From: Arabidopsis thaliana
Lineage: Eukaryota; Streptophyta; Magnoliopsida; Brassicales; Brassicaceae
NCBI RefSeq assembly: GCF_000001735.4
Contig: NC_003076.8
Location: 9,238,001 to 9,302,000 of the forward strand
Length of the DNA: 64,000 nucleotides
Direction of reading: 5' to 3'
Every line of letters starts with the position of its first letter. The first letter of the stretch is position 1. Below are positions 34,491 through 45,375 of this stretch, one piece after another. Position numbers and translations under genes: made by a program. Below the pieces are notes generated by a model, which saw only the letters and a list, made by a program, of their open reading frames with translations, did no database searches and was not told the DNA's origin.

Positions 34491-36179
34491 TCATGGCTTC
34501 ATCGTTACGTCTAGCTCTTCTCGTAGAACTTCGAACCTTGATGTGATTAAGAGCTCCGCCTCGGTCGTTGATTGAGCAATGTTCTTCTGTTTGCTAGAAT
34601 TCCAACAAAATGCACCTGATCCAGAAGTAAAGACATAGCCACTTGTATTTTTCTTGTCCTCAACTGATCTGCTCCAATTGCTTGGTCTCTCCACAACTTG
34701 CCACGTCTTGTTCTTTTCTATCATCATCAACTCTTCTCTCATGTCTTCTATCCACTTCACGTCATTCATTGCTCCCTCCAAATTTTGATCTATTTGAGCG
34801 TTTAGATCATTCCCTCCTCCTTGTTCTTCTTTTTCTTTGAATGCCACATACACTTCTTCTCTTGATTTTTTCCAACGAGTTGGAAAATTTCTATCCATCA
34901 TCTTGATGTCCAAGATCTTCTTTCCTTTTAAATCTTGAATCACACACTTGTTGTCTTCAAAGATGACTCGATATCCGTTGGATATCATTTGAGAGACACT
35001 AAGCAAATTTCTTGCTAGTTCGGGTACATAAAGTACATCTTTGATGACATGATCTCCTTTGTTTGTGGATACTCTTATATCTCCTCTGCCTTCAGACACG
35101 ACCTTTCGACCATTACCAATCCTTATGGTAATTTTCTTGTTGCGGTCCAAAGTGATGAAGTGTCTAACATCTTTAGACATGTGATTGGTACATCCGCTAT
35201 CTACCAACCACGTTTCTTCTCCAATTGTTGAGATCTCTTTTTCTTCAACAGCACTAAAGAGCATATGACACTCATCTTCTTCTTCATCTTCTGATTCTTC
35301 ACTACTTAGATGTGCTCTTTCACCTTTTCTAAGTTTGCAATCTCTGGCTATGTGTCCTGGCTTGTCGCACACATAGCATCTTCTTTCATAGCTTCCACCT
35401 CTTTGTGAAATGCTTTCACTCTTCTTTCTGAAACAGTCTACCTCATTGTGATTGTTCCTCTTACACACGCCGCACCACATGTTGGTCTTCCCATGGCGAT
35501 TTTTGTTTTGCTTGTTTTCTCCTCTTGAGCCAAGCTTTTCTCCATAAAACGCACCCTCATTGATACGTTCTTCTCGGAGACTCAAGCGCTTCTCATGCGC
35601 TTTCAAAGTACCTATCATCTCTGTCATAGAGAAATTTGATAGATCCTTTGTTTGTTCAAGGACCGCAACGATGCTATCAAATTGTTGCGGTAAGGAGATA
35701 AGAACCTTTTGAACCAATTGGTAATCGGTTTTCTCTTCACCATGAACTCTTAGTTGATTACTCATATTAATCAACTTGGTTGTGAAATCATTTATGTTTT
35801 CACTCTCCTCCATCTTCAGATCCTCATATTCTCTTCTCAAGGTCTGAAGATTAATCATCTTTACTTGTGAACTTCCTTGGAACTCCATTTCCAAAGCGTT
35901 CCAAGCTTCTCTTGCGCTTGATGCCGGAGCGATTCTCGGAAATATTAAATCAGAAACTGCAGTTTGAAGAATCTGAAGAGCCATCATATCCTTCATCACT
36001 TGATCATCACGCTCTCTAGTTAACGCCGGTGAGTTTTCAGACGACGAACTCAACGTAATTCCATTTTCGATAACATCCCACAACTTCCTTGTTTTCAAGA
36101 TGGTTATCATCTTGATTTTCCAAAAGCCATACGATTCACCATTGAAGATTAAAATAACTTGCTGCATTGTTGTCTCCAT
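34491..36179 (-). CDS. Copia gag-protease polyprotein with in-frame deletions (562 aa)
   Basis: A single open frame begins 13 bases inside the 5' LTR. Residues 1-230 are a copia Gag (UBN2-type). Two CX2CX4HX4C zinc knuckles follow (Cys236-Cys249 and Cys268-Cys281), then an acidic patch and a retroviral-type aspartic protease with its catalytic triad intact (LVDSGC, Asp327). Around residues 430-450 the sequence jumps to the segment that precedes reverse transcriptase (WIEDMREELMMIEKNKTWQVVERP), and near 502 jumps again to the RNase H end (DKKNTSGYVFTSGSGAF...AQSTTEAE). Integrase and the polymerase core are absent. Copia polyproteins are usually about 1300-1450 aa. Both deletions keep the frame, so the protein could still assemble particles and cut itself, while needing polymerase and integrase in trans. 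Confidence 0.92.
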   Translation of the reverse strand: METTMQQVILIFNGESYGFWKIKMITILKTRKLWDVIENGITLSSSSENSPALTRERDDQVMKDMMALQILQTAVSDLIFPRIAPASSAREAWNALEMEFQGSSQVKMINLQTLRREYEDLKMEESENINDFTTKLINMSNQLRVHGEEKTDYQLVQKVLISLPQQFDSIVAVLEQTKDLSNFSMTEMIGTLKAHEKRLSLREERINEGAFYGEKLGSRGENKQNKNRHGKTNMWCGVCKRNNHNEVDCFRKKSESISQRGGSYERRCYVCDKPGHIARDCKLRKGERAHLSSEESEDEEEDECHMLFSAVEEKEISTIGEETWLVDSGCTNHMSKDVRHFITLDRNKKITIRIGNGRKVVSEGRGDIRVSTNKGDHVIKDVLYVPELARNLLSVSQMISNGYRVIFEDNKCVIQDLKGKKILDIKMMDRNFPTRWKKSREEVYVAFKEKEEQGGGNDLNAQIDQNLEGAMNDVKWIEDMREELMMIEKNKTWQVVERPSNWSRSVEDKKNTSGYVFTSGSGAFCWNSSKQKNIAQSTTEAELLITSRFEVLREELDVTMKP

Positions 36180-36180
36180 A

Positions 36181-36192
36181 GCTCTGATACCA
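36181..36192 (-). promoter_or_regulatory. Copia primer-binding site (initiator tRNA-Met)
   Basis: TGGTATCAGAGC on the minus strand, directly adjoining the 5' LTR; complementary to the 3' end of initiator methionine tRNA as in most plant copia elements. Confidence 0.88.
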
Positions 36193-36532
36193 TGTAGAAC
36201 TTTGAACTCTCAAAGTTGTTAAGGATCGGACAACACAGATTTTACTCTGTTTTGTCTTACTCTATATTTCACTCTGTTTTTATAAAACGAAAACCACACA
36301 CTTTTATTACATATACAAACTGTATTTATAGGTTTACATGACACACTTTGACTAAGGGACACGTCTCTAGAAGACAACCTAATGTAGAGACACATACACA
36401 CATGTAACTGTTTTGTAGTTAACAATTATATTCGTATCTCTTCGATGTGTGATACGAATATACATAAACCAGTTACTTCACTATATAATATATCTCTTCT
36501 AAAATAAGATGATGACTTGATCACTTCCAACA
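36193..36532 (-). repeat. Copia 5' LTR
   Basis: 340 bases, identical by eye to 34140-34479; expected to contain the element promoter. Confidence 0.93.
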
Positions 36533-37858
36533 CAGCGGAGATGATGGATACGCGAGTTAAGGACTTGTGGCGGATTGGCACAGGCTGGTTACTGGATCGA
36601 ATCCTACCGTATATCTCTATGAATACCCATTTAGAGTTGTCTGCGGTTGTTCTTGACTCAGTTACAGGTGCGAGAGACATGATCTCTTGGAGCGGGGAGG
36701 CAGATGGTAGGTTTTCTGTGAAGTCGGCTTACGGCCTTTTGACACGAGATGACACACCGAGACCAGATATGGGAGCTCTTTTCGGTCGTGTTTGGAGGAT
36801 AAAAGTCCCAGAGAGAGTGCGTGTCTTCTTTTGGTTATTGGGCAATCAAGCTATTATGACAAATGAGGAAAGACACCGTAGACATTTGTGTGCGTCTGAT
36901 CTTTGTGAAGTGTGCAAGGGAGGAGTAGAGTCGGCTATGCACATTTTGAGAGATTGTCCGACTATGGAGGGGATTTGGTTACGAATTGTTCCACCACGTA
37001 AGCGACATGAGTTCTTCAAGAAGTCGCTGTTTGAGTGGGTCTATGGAAACTTGGGGGATGATGCGGTTGTTGACGGAGTCCCATGGTCTGTTATGTTTGC
37101 TATGGGAGTTTGGTGGGGCTGGAAATGGAGATGCGGTAATGTGTTCGGTGAGAATAGAAAGTGCAGGGATAGAGTCCAATTTGTGAAGAATGTGGCTAAA
37201 GAGGTGTTTCAAGCTCATGGCAGTCGGGCAGGGAATGACAGGGGACGCAACCGGGTGGAAAGGCTGATTGGCTGGGGCTCTCCGGGCGTGGGCTGGGTGA
37301 AGCTTAACACGGATGGGGCGTCGAGGGGTAATCCGGGGTTGGCAACAGCGGGAGGAGTGTTACGGGATGAAGAAGGCAATTGGCGTGGTGGTTTTGCAGC
37401 TAATATAGGGAGATGCTCCGCTCCGCTTGCGGAACTTTGGGAAGTGTACTATGGCCTATATTTTGCGTGGGCGATACGGATACCTCAGCTGGAGTTAGAG
37501 GTTGATTCGGAGATAGTGGTGGGGTTTCTCAAGACCGGGATAAGCGACACACATCCCTTGTTTTTCCTAGTACGTTTGTGTTATGGCTTTCTTTCGAAGG
37601 ACTGGAGAGTCCAAATCACACATGTGTATAGGGAGGCTAATCATCTTAATGGGTTAGCTAACTATGCATTTTCCCTTCCTTCAGATTTGCATTTTTATGA
37701 TTTATGTCGTGACGGTTTGTCGTCTTGTTTATCTGACGATGCTCGAGGGGCTGTGTACCCGCGTAGAGTTCTTTTGTAATCTTTTCTTCTGCTTTTAATA
37801 AATTTGTAAGGGGCATTACCCCCTCACTTTACCAAAAAATTAATAATTAAAACTCTCT

Positions 37859-38658
37859 TATAAAGAAACAACAGAAGATTAGAAAACAATTAAAAAGGAA
37901 TGTACAAAAATATATAAATATCTCTATATACATCTATATATACATATATATGTATGTATAGGTCTCTGTGCATATTTATATCGTCTCCTCTTCTTCTTCG
38001 TCTCTCACTTTTCAGCGTTTCTGACCAAATTCTCTCCGTGTTTCCTTCTGCTTCAGGTTCGCGTTTCTCTCAATGTCTCTTTTAAAGTTTCTTAAAATCT
38101 GTCTGAAAATTACCTGTGAATCTCAGAAAACATGTGTTCTTGTCTTTGATTCATGTCATTATCCCAATGCTTGATCTTACATTTCGTCTAATCTTTAGTT
38201 AGATCTTAGATTCGTTCTCCAGCTAATTCTGGGTATTGATGGATCCAATTTGATTTTATAAAAAAACTTGATGAAATTTGTTTCCTTTGTTCATTGTTCT
38301 TCTTACATCGGATCTGATTATGGATTTTTGATCTACATGTTTAGCATTTAGATCTGTAATTGATTTTGGTCGAATTTGGTAAAGATCACATTTTTACGAT
38401 TGAATTTTTCCAAAGTTTTCGTTTTTTTTTTGTCGGATCTGATCTATATACGTTTTGTTACTGTTGTTATATATGCTTAGCATTTTTAGATCTGTGCTTG
38501 ATGTTAATGAAATGTTTCTATTGAGAATGGTTGAGAAGTTAGAGCAAAGATCATGTTCTTATACTCAATGTATAGTTTTTACACTAAGATCATTGCCTTA
38601 ACTAATTGGTTAATTGATTCTTCTTCATAGGTGATATTTTAACAAAGTTCTTAGTACA
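37859..38658 (+). promoter_or_regulatory. Promoter and leader intron of the UMP/CMP kinase gene
   Basis: The TATA-rich stretch at 37910-37960 is followed by a CT-rich leader (about 37980-38056). A leader intron runs from GTTCGCG (38057) to TTCTTCATAG (38630), placing 28 bases of untranslated exon before the ATG at 38659. Long leader introns often raise expression of Arabidopsis housekeeping genes; that role here is inferred. Confidence 0.65.
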
Positions 38659-40091
<1,433 letters not shown>

Positions 40092-41308
40092 GCTGCAGCA
40101 TCGTAAAAAGATACCGAAAACCCGATAAATTGATCAGGTATGTATGCATCAATCAATGATGATCACTTTTTCTTATTTATGTTTAGACCTATAAAAGTGA
40201 AAGGTAACTTTAGAATCTGGAATAAAGTGTGTAGAAGCTGATGCTTGTTGAACATTTGTATAAATGGTATCTAATTCTGTAAGAGCCTTCAGGACAAAGG
40301 AATGATTTTGTTTTGTTTAAAATTTTGCAGGTAGAGTTGGGTGTGTTGCATCTTTCTTACAGGAAGTCTCTGCTTGGCCGTATTTGTTTTTTTGCTTATT
40401 AACCATATGATTGATTACTGTTATTATTATACACAATTTACCTATTATATAATTTTTGTTTTGTTTCAATTTTTGTATTTGATGGGATTTTTGTTGGGAC
40501 TTTTGTCTGCCAATCTGTGATTGGTTCATTGTAATTTCATACAGTTGAATTCATGCGATTTTATAATATTACTAATGTATATAGATGATTATATCGATGT
40601 GTGGTTAATAGATCACATTTTAAAACCTGATGTTGAAATTGCCAAGCTCCTAAAAGGAGTAATATTTTAAGAAAGGATGGTTGCTTAACCCACAAAACGA
40701 TTACTAATACAAACATGCACACAAAATAAGTCAATGGGATGGGACCAACGACGTGTTTCTCATTGTTCAGCTACAACTCATGTTCCTTTCATCGAATATG
40801 TAAGTTCAGCCAAAACAATATTGGTGCAATATACATATCATCTGAATTTACACATCAATGACACTGCATAACTGATGAGGGAACGTGAATTGTGGTTGAA
40901 ATATCAAATATGACAAATTCATTGTTGGTCAGAAAACACATTGTTGGTTTCTTGGTCTCTAGATCTTTATTTTGGTAAAAGATTATTTTTAAAGGAACTT
41001 AAGTCCCTCATACATTTTCATAATTTCCAATCACTAAATGACATTTAAAAAAGATATCTAATTCAAACAATATTTACCAAAATTTTTTTCATGACAAACT
41101 GTTATATTCTATTTACGTCAATTTAAACCGAATAACAAAAATCTACTTAAAATCAAACCAAACAAAAATAACAAATGTACTATATAAAGATGTGAAATCG
41201 AAATATATAAACACCTTCCTCTATCACTATCAACATAAACACACACACACACACATCTCATAAATATTAAACAATAGTCATCTAACAACAAAACTTGTAA
41301 AGAGAAAA
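40092..41308. other. Spacer with kinase 3' UTR and peptide-gene promoter
   Basis: No gene seen. A TATA box (ACTATATAAAG, about 41178-41188) and a (CA)n run near 41238-41254 precede the cysteine-rich peptide gene at 41309. Confidence 0.5.
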
Positions 41309-41546
41309 ATGGCGGCAAACATGTGGAAGACGATTATGATGATAGCTTTGATAATGATAGGATGTGGTTTACAAGCATGCAATGGAATGAATGTGGATAA
41401 AAGCAAGCCAACGATGTTTAATAGGTTTACCTGCTTCAGAAGATGTTCCATAACTTGTAGTGTAGACCAAAGCCTAGACAAAACCCCATGTTACAAAAAA
41501 TGTTTGAACAAATGTGGTCTAGTTTTGGATTCAAAACCAAAACCAA

Positions 41547-41593
<47 letters not shown>

Positions 41594-41611
41594 CCTCCTC
41601 CTACTGCATAA
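41309..41611 (+). CDS. Small secreted cysteine-rich peptide (thionin-like family), poly-Ser tail
   Basis: A single-exon, 100-aa protein with a signal peptide (about 1-27, ending LQACNG). The mature part has six Cys in the order C-x3-C-x3-C-x10-C-x3-C-x3-C, then a low-complexity tail of 15 Ser followed by PPPTA. It is the most divergent of three paralogs in this window. Arabidopsis relatives are annotated as a plant thionin-like family, apoplastic and often reproductive. No receptor or target is known to me, and antimicrobial or signalling roles are only possibilities. The tail is encoded by a TCA microsatellite and may vary in length between accessions. Confidence 0.8.
41549..41593 (+). repeat. 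(TCA)15 microsatellite in a coding region
   Basis: Fifteen perfect TCA units, all in frame as Ser, with no synonymous AGC/TCT interruptions. This implies recent slippage expansion. Confidence 0.95.
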
Positions 41612-43837
41612 TCTATTTTTATTGCATAATTTATTTTTATTGATTATTCTATAAAATCAATTATTTTTATTTCTGATTTACGTTTTCCGGATAATAATAA
41701 GTTTTATCTTATTGATGTGCTAAGGATATCTTTCATGTTTATGATGAATGTAAAACCGATATTCTTTTTATAACAACTAATGTAAAACCGAGATTTATAA
41801 TAAATTTAAATTAATTATATGTGTAGTATATTTTTTGTTACAACTACTATATAAGCTTTTATTTAATATTCATATTTATCGGATGCCTTGAACTAAAGTA
41901 CAAGAACATGTTGTTTAATAAAATATATGACATGTTATTTATCAATCTAACCGCTCAAAATTTATTTCCAAATATTTTCTGTTTTTTTGCAAATTTACAA
42001 AACAATTGGGTTTTTAATATTCTTTCACCATTATTATTTCATTTTGGTATTTAATTAAAAGATTATAGTTGACAAAAAAAAAAGCCAGACTAACAAACAT
42101 CAATGAAAATAATTTATTTCCGGCAAATAATTTAGTTTTTCAAACCCAATTGTAAAATTGAATTGGTCATAAGAATTTATTTATTTAAAGATTTTTGAGA
42201 AATACCCCTTTACAGTACTCTTCTTCAAAAATGCTTCTTATAAAAATTATTTTCAAAAATACCCCTTTGTAGATATGCTCTTCGATGTTTATGGTGGCTT
42301 ACGGTGGTTTGGACCCTCAAATCATCTTTATAAAGTATTTTAAACCTTCTAATTTATTTTTTTAAAATCCCTACAAAACCTTATAAAAAGGGTATAATGT
42401 AAAATGAACAACATTTGGGAACATTTTGTTTGAAGTACACAAACTAACAAAATTAGGGGCTTTTATAGATTTAGGTATATTTCAGCCCAAAAATTTGAGA
42501 AAAAGCACATTCACTTGTTTCTATAGAGATGGACATATTTTGGTAGATAAAATGACAATTTCATCCTCTTTCTTCATTTCTTCTTCATTCTTCGTCGATC
42601 TTCATTCCTCATTCTTCATTTTTTTTTTCCAGAAAATTTATTGATCTTCTTCTACCTTTTGAACCCAATAAATCCATTTTAGTAAAAGAAATCTAAACCC
42701 TAGAAGATGGTGTATAGGGAACCCAATGATCCAATCTTAAACACATAGTAAAATCAATTACATATTTGGGGAATTCAATTGAATCAATCTCTTTAATTAC
42801 ATGTTTAACTCAGACTGGATTTTTGATATAGAAAATTACATGTGTATTCAATCGAATCACCCTCTTTAATTTAAAATCAAATTAAAAAATTTACATGTTT
42901 GAGAATGGTGATAATAGATTAATAGAGACTTGATCCTCCATGGCTTTTCTTCTCTCTCTTGATTTCTAAAATCGAAATAAAGATGCAAAGATCGTAGTGA
43001 TGATTTTCTTTCCGGGTTAGTAGTGATTGGGAAATAAAATCTGGAGATAATGAATGAATTCATTTTCGTTTGAGTATGACAGAGAAGAAGTACAAAGCTC
43101 GATGAATTTAACGATGGTTTGGGAAAAGGAAAATTGAGGGCAAAATGGTCTATACAACTTGCCAAAAGTACTCATATTTATAAACCATCCAAAAAGTTCC
43201 GGTTTTTGCAATACCCCATACATTATTGTGTTTTTTTCATAATTGATCCAACAAAATTAACCCCTTACACAACACCAACTTACAAAGTCATCTAATTCAA
43301 CTATCCCCTTAAATTATGTCGTTTCATGTAATTACTCCTAAACCACAATTCCAAAACGGAGATTTACAAATCGACATACTAAATTAACATAACTAAATTA
43401 ATTAATCAGAAATTAACCCATTTTTATTTTTTACTAAACTTCTTGTTTCACTTGGCCAAAAATCGAATAGGAGAAAAGAAATTCCTAGATTTCTAGGAAG
43501 CTAGGACAATTCCCACAATGGAAGAAGAGCGACTTGGATGGACAAGATTTAGTAGGTTAATATCGAGCAAGTTAATTTGTTATCCCAAATATAATTGAAT
43601 CATTAAAATAAGTAATTAAATGGAAGTCATTCAAATATAATTGAACCATTAAAATAAGGTATTGTGCAAATATAATCGAGGTGGAGGTTTTTTTTTTGCA
43701 CAAAACACATTAAATATGCTAAGTTTGAAAATTGTTATGGTATAACAATTGATTTTTGGTTTTAGTCACAAAAATTGGTGTAGTCTACCGTTGTCGACCA
43801 TTTTTTGTTATTCTGGTCTGGTCCCGAAGGATTTGTG
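41612..43837. other. AT-rich spacer without recognisable genes
   Basis: Contains CT-rich and A-rich patches (for example 42555-42640). Sequence at 42190-42290 and 43140-43280 includes phrases such as AAATACCCCTTT and AATACCCCATAC that recall transposon ends, but I could not pair them as inverted or direct repeats. Minus-strand frames at 42866-43223 have no recognisable domain. Confidence 0.4.
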
Positions 43838-44292
43838 TTAAGTTGTTGCTACTCTTAGCTCAGATTCATACAAAGAAAAGTATAAACCCAAACTCAGAGA
43901 ATTACGATCGAAAGAGAGATTCAAATTGATTATCAAAGCAATAACCAAATCAAATCCGAATATCAAACATCGCTCGCTAAATGTTTGCTCACGATCTACA
44001 AGTAATCAACATAGACTACTCACTGGAACATCTCCAGGATTATTCGCTCTCTCTCAACAACTCAGATAAAAGATATAATGAAAGAGAAGGCCACCAACGG
44101 CTATTTAAGCATCTTCAGTCGTAACAGCAAAGCCTCCCTCTCGAACAGAGTCTTTCTCTTCCTTCTCTTCTTCAGTAAAGACTCTAATTTCTTCAGTGTC
44201 TTTCTCATCTGTTGACTGGATCCAACGTGGCATTGACCGCTTCATGTAGTATGTTTGATGAACCGTATCAATTTGCTACACTTTCAACTTTT
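43838..44292 (-). mobile_element. Possible decayed solo LTR
   Basis: On the minus strand the block starts AGTTGAAAGTGTAGCAAATT (copia LTRs commonly start TGTTGAAAG) and ends CAACAACTTAACA. It contains a TATATC/TTTAAATAG promoter-like region in the middle and no coding capacity. The terminal T and a target duplication are missing, so this is tentative. Confidence 0.4.
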
Positions 44293-44533
44293 TTATATAT
44301 ATAAAAAAAGCAAGAAAAGACGAGATTACAATTCAAACAATAGTTACAAAATTCTATTTAAGTCAAATCAAACAAAAATAACACAAATCTATTTAAGTCA
44401 AAACAACAAAAAATAGCAAATGTACTATATATAGAGACAAAAGCTGAATATAAAAACCCCTTCGTCCCTATTACTACAAGCACACACATCTCGTATCGAT
44501 CAAACAATAAAAAAGAAATCTTTGAAGAGAAAA

Positions 44534-44779
44534 ATGACGGGAAACATGTATAAGATGATGATGTTGATGGCATTGATAATGATGACATGTGGTTTACAAG
44601 CATGCAATGCAACGAATGTTGATGAAAGCAAGCCAGATCCAAAACTTGAGTGCTTCAAAAACTGTTCCATAAGTTGTGGCAAACAAAACCAACCTTGTTA
44701 CGAAGTTTGTTTGACGAAATGTGGTCTCCCAAAACGTCCTTCTACATCAACACCATCATCTTCCTCCACCACGGCGTAA
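44534..44779 (+). CDS. Small secreted cysteine-rich peptide, duplicate A
   Basis: A single-exon, 81-aa protein. Signal peptide to about residue 25 (LQACNA), then C-x3-C-x3-C-x6-C-x3-C-x3-C (CFKNCSISC ... CYEVCLTKC), then a Ser/Thr/Pro tail. I chose the ATG at 44534 because it aligns with the start of the paralog at 41309; an in-frame ATG 12 bases upstream would add MKRK. The promoter has TATATATAG at about 44424-44432. It differs from duplicate B (46612) at six bases, five of which change amino acids. Role unknown; a secreted thionin-like peptide. Confidence 0.8.
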   Translation: MTGNMYKMMMLMALIMMTCGLQACNATNVDESKPDPKLECFKNCSISCGKQNQPCYEVCLTKCGLPKRPSTSTPSSSSTTA

Positions 44780-44844
44780 TAAGTTTCCATTTGTGTGAAA
44801 TTGTGTGTCTTTTGGTTTATACGAAGTTTTAATCTTAATATTGA

Positions 44845-45375
44845 TGTGCCAACAATGCCGTGCCCAGGCTTATAAGGGCTTAAGACGAAGTTGAATTTTG
44901 GAGTCTTTCCAATATAATTTTTATTTAAATAAAATATATATGTAAAAATAATTTTAAACGGTATAAATTATTTCAAACAAAACAATAATCGTTAACATTC
45001 TCATCCTCTTCTTTGTTAACATTTTTCATCATCTTGTTCTTTCTCATTGATCATTTATTTCTCACAGATGCAGTAGAATTTGATTTCACAAACAGATCAT
45101 CTTGTCCTGAACAAAGGAATCAAGTGAATATAAACAAAACAAAATACAAAACCAAATTCTTCATTTTTGAAAGGAATAAAAAATCATGAGGGAATCTCCA
45201 TTTCCGTCTTTTTTAGGTTGATTTTCAGTTTCCTTTTCTAAAAAGTCTGTCAAAGGAATCGAACTAGAGTTATTGACAAAATAAATGGAGCCTAAAGCCA
45301 TTCATATTTTCAAGTATTTGGGGCCTGAAACAAATGCCTTTTTATTTAACATATAGGCATGGCTCGGTGTGCCAA
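44845..45375. mobile_element. 515-bp insertion with 8-bp target duplication in copy A
   Basis: TGTGCCAA flanks the insertion (44845-44852 and 45368-45375). The paralogous empty site in copy B reads TTGATGTGCTAAGGATG (about 46916-46932), proving insertion. Tips are CAATGCCGTGCCCAGG and, inverted, CCGAGCCATGCC, weak inverted repeats. The 8-bp duplication suggests a hAT-type non-autonomous element. Confidence 0.82.

Larger units (their letters stand above)
34140..36532 (-). mobile_element. Internally deleted Ty1/copia retrotransposon, 2.4 kb, identical LTRs
   Basis: Two 340-base LTRs (34140-34479, 36193-36532) with TG...CA ends read identically over their whole length. Flanking 5-bp target duplications CAGCG (34135-34139, 36533-36537) are perfect. 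On the minus strand the primer-binding site TGGTATCAGAGC follows the 5' LTR directly and a purine tract AAGGAGGAG abuts the 3' LTR. The single ORF between them covers gag and protease but lacks integrase and most of the reverse transcriptase. Identical LTRs imply very recent insertion, mobilised in trans by a full-length relative. Confidence 0.95.
34030..37779 (+). pseudogene. LINE ORF2 C-terminal fragment (zf-RVT and RNase H), interrupted
   Basis: The fragment before the copia element reads VVAPGIRWVIGDGSQIRFW ... GGMVPA. After removing the insertion and one target copy, the same frame continues with EMMDTRVKDLW at 36538 and runs open to 37779. The distal part has a zinc-binding reverse-transcriptase tail (VWRIKVPERVRVFFWLL ... 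CEVCKGG ... HILRDCP) and an RNase H domain (KLNTDGASRGNPG, AELWEVYYGL, EVDSEIVV). The last catalytic region reads REANHLNGLAN, where an Asp is usual, so the RNase H is probably inactive. There is no start and no polymerase core: a dead fragment. Confidence 0.88.
34003..37858 (+). mobile_element. 5'-truncated LINE with 17-bp target duplication, split by a copia insertion
   Basis: The direct repeat AATAATTAAAACTCTCT occurs at 34003-34019 and 37842-37858 and bounds the LINE (34020-37841). The body is only the 3' end of a non-LTR element: ORF2 C terminus, a short 3' UTR (TGCTTTTAATAAATTTG) and a weak A-rich end (ACCAAAAAATT). Variable 10-20 bp duplications and 5' truncation are classic for LINE target-primed integration. 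A copia element at 34140-36532 interrupts it. Confidence 0.9.

Noticed and set aside
37910-37960. Possible CRISPR-like or satellite array from repeated TATATA words
   Set aside because: Simple AT microsatellite next to a promoter; no unique spacers.
42190-43280. Possible MULE with AAATACCCC-type ends
   Set aside because: The two AATACCCC phrases are in the same orientation and no inverted pairing or target duplication could be found by eye.
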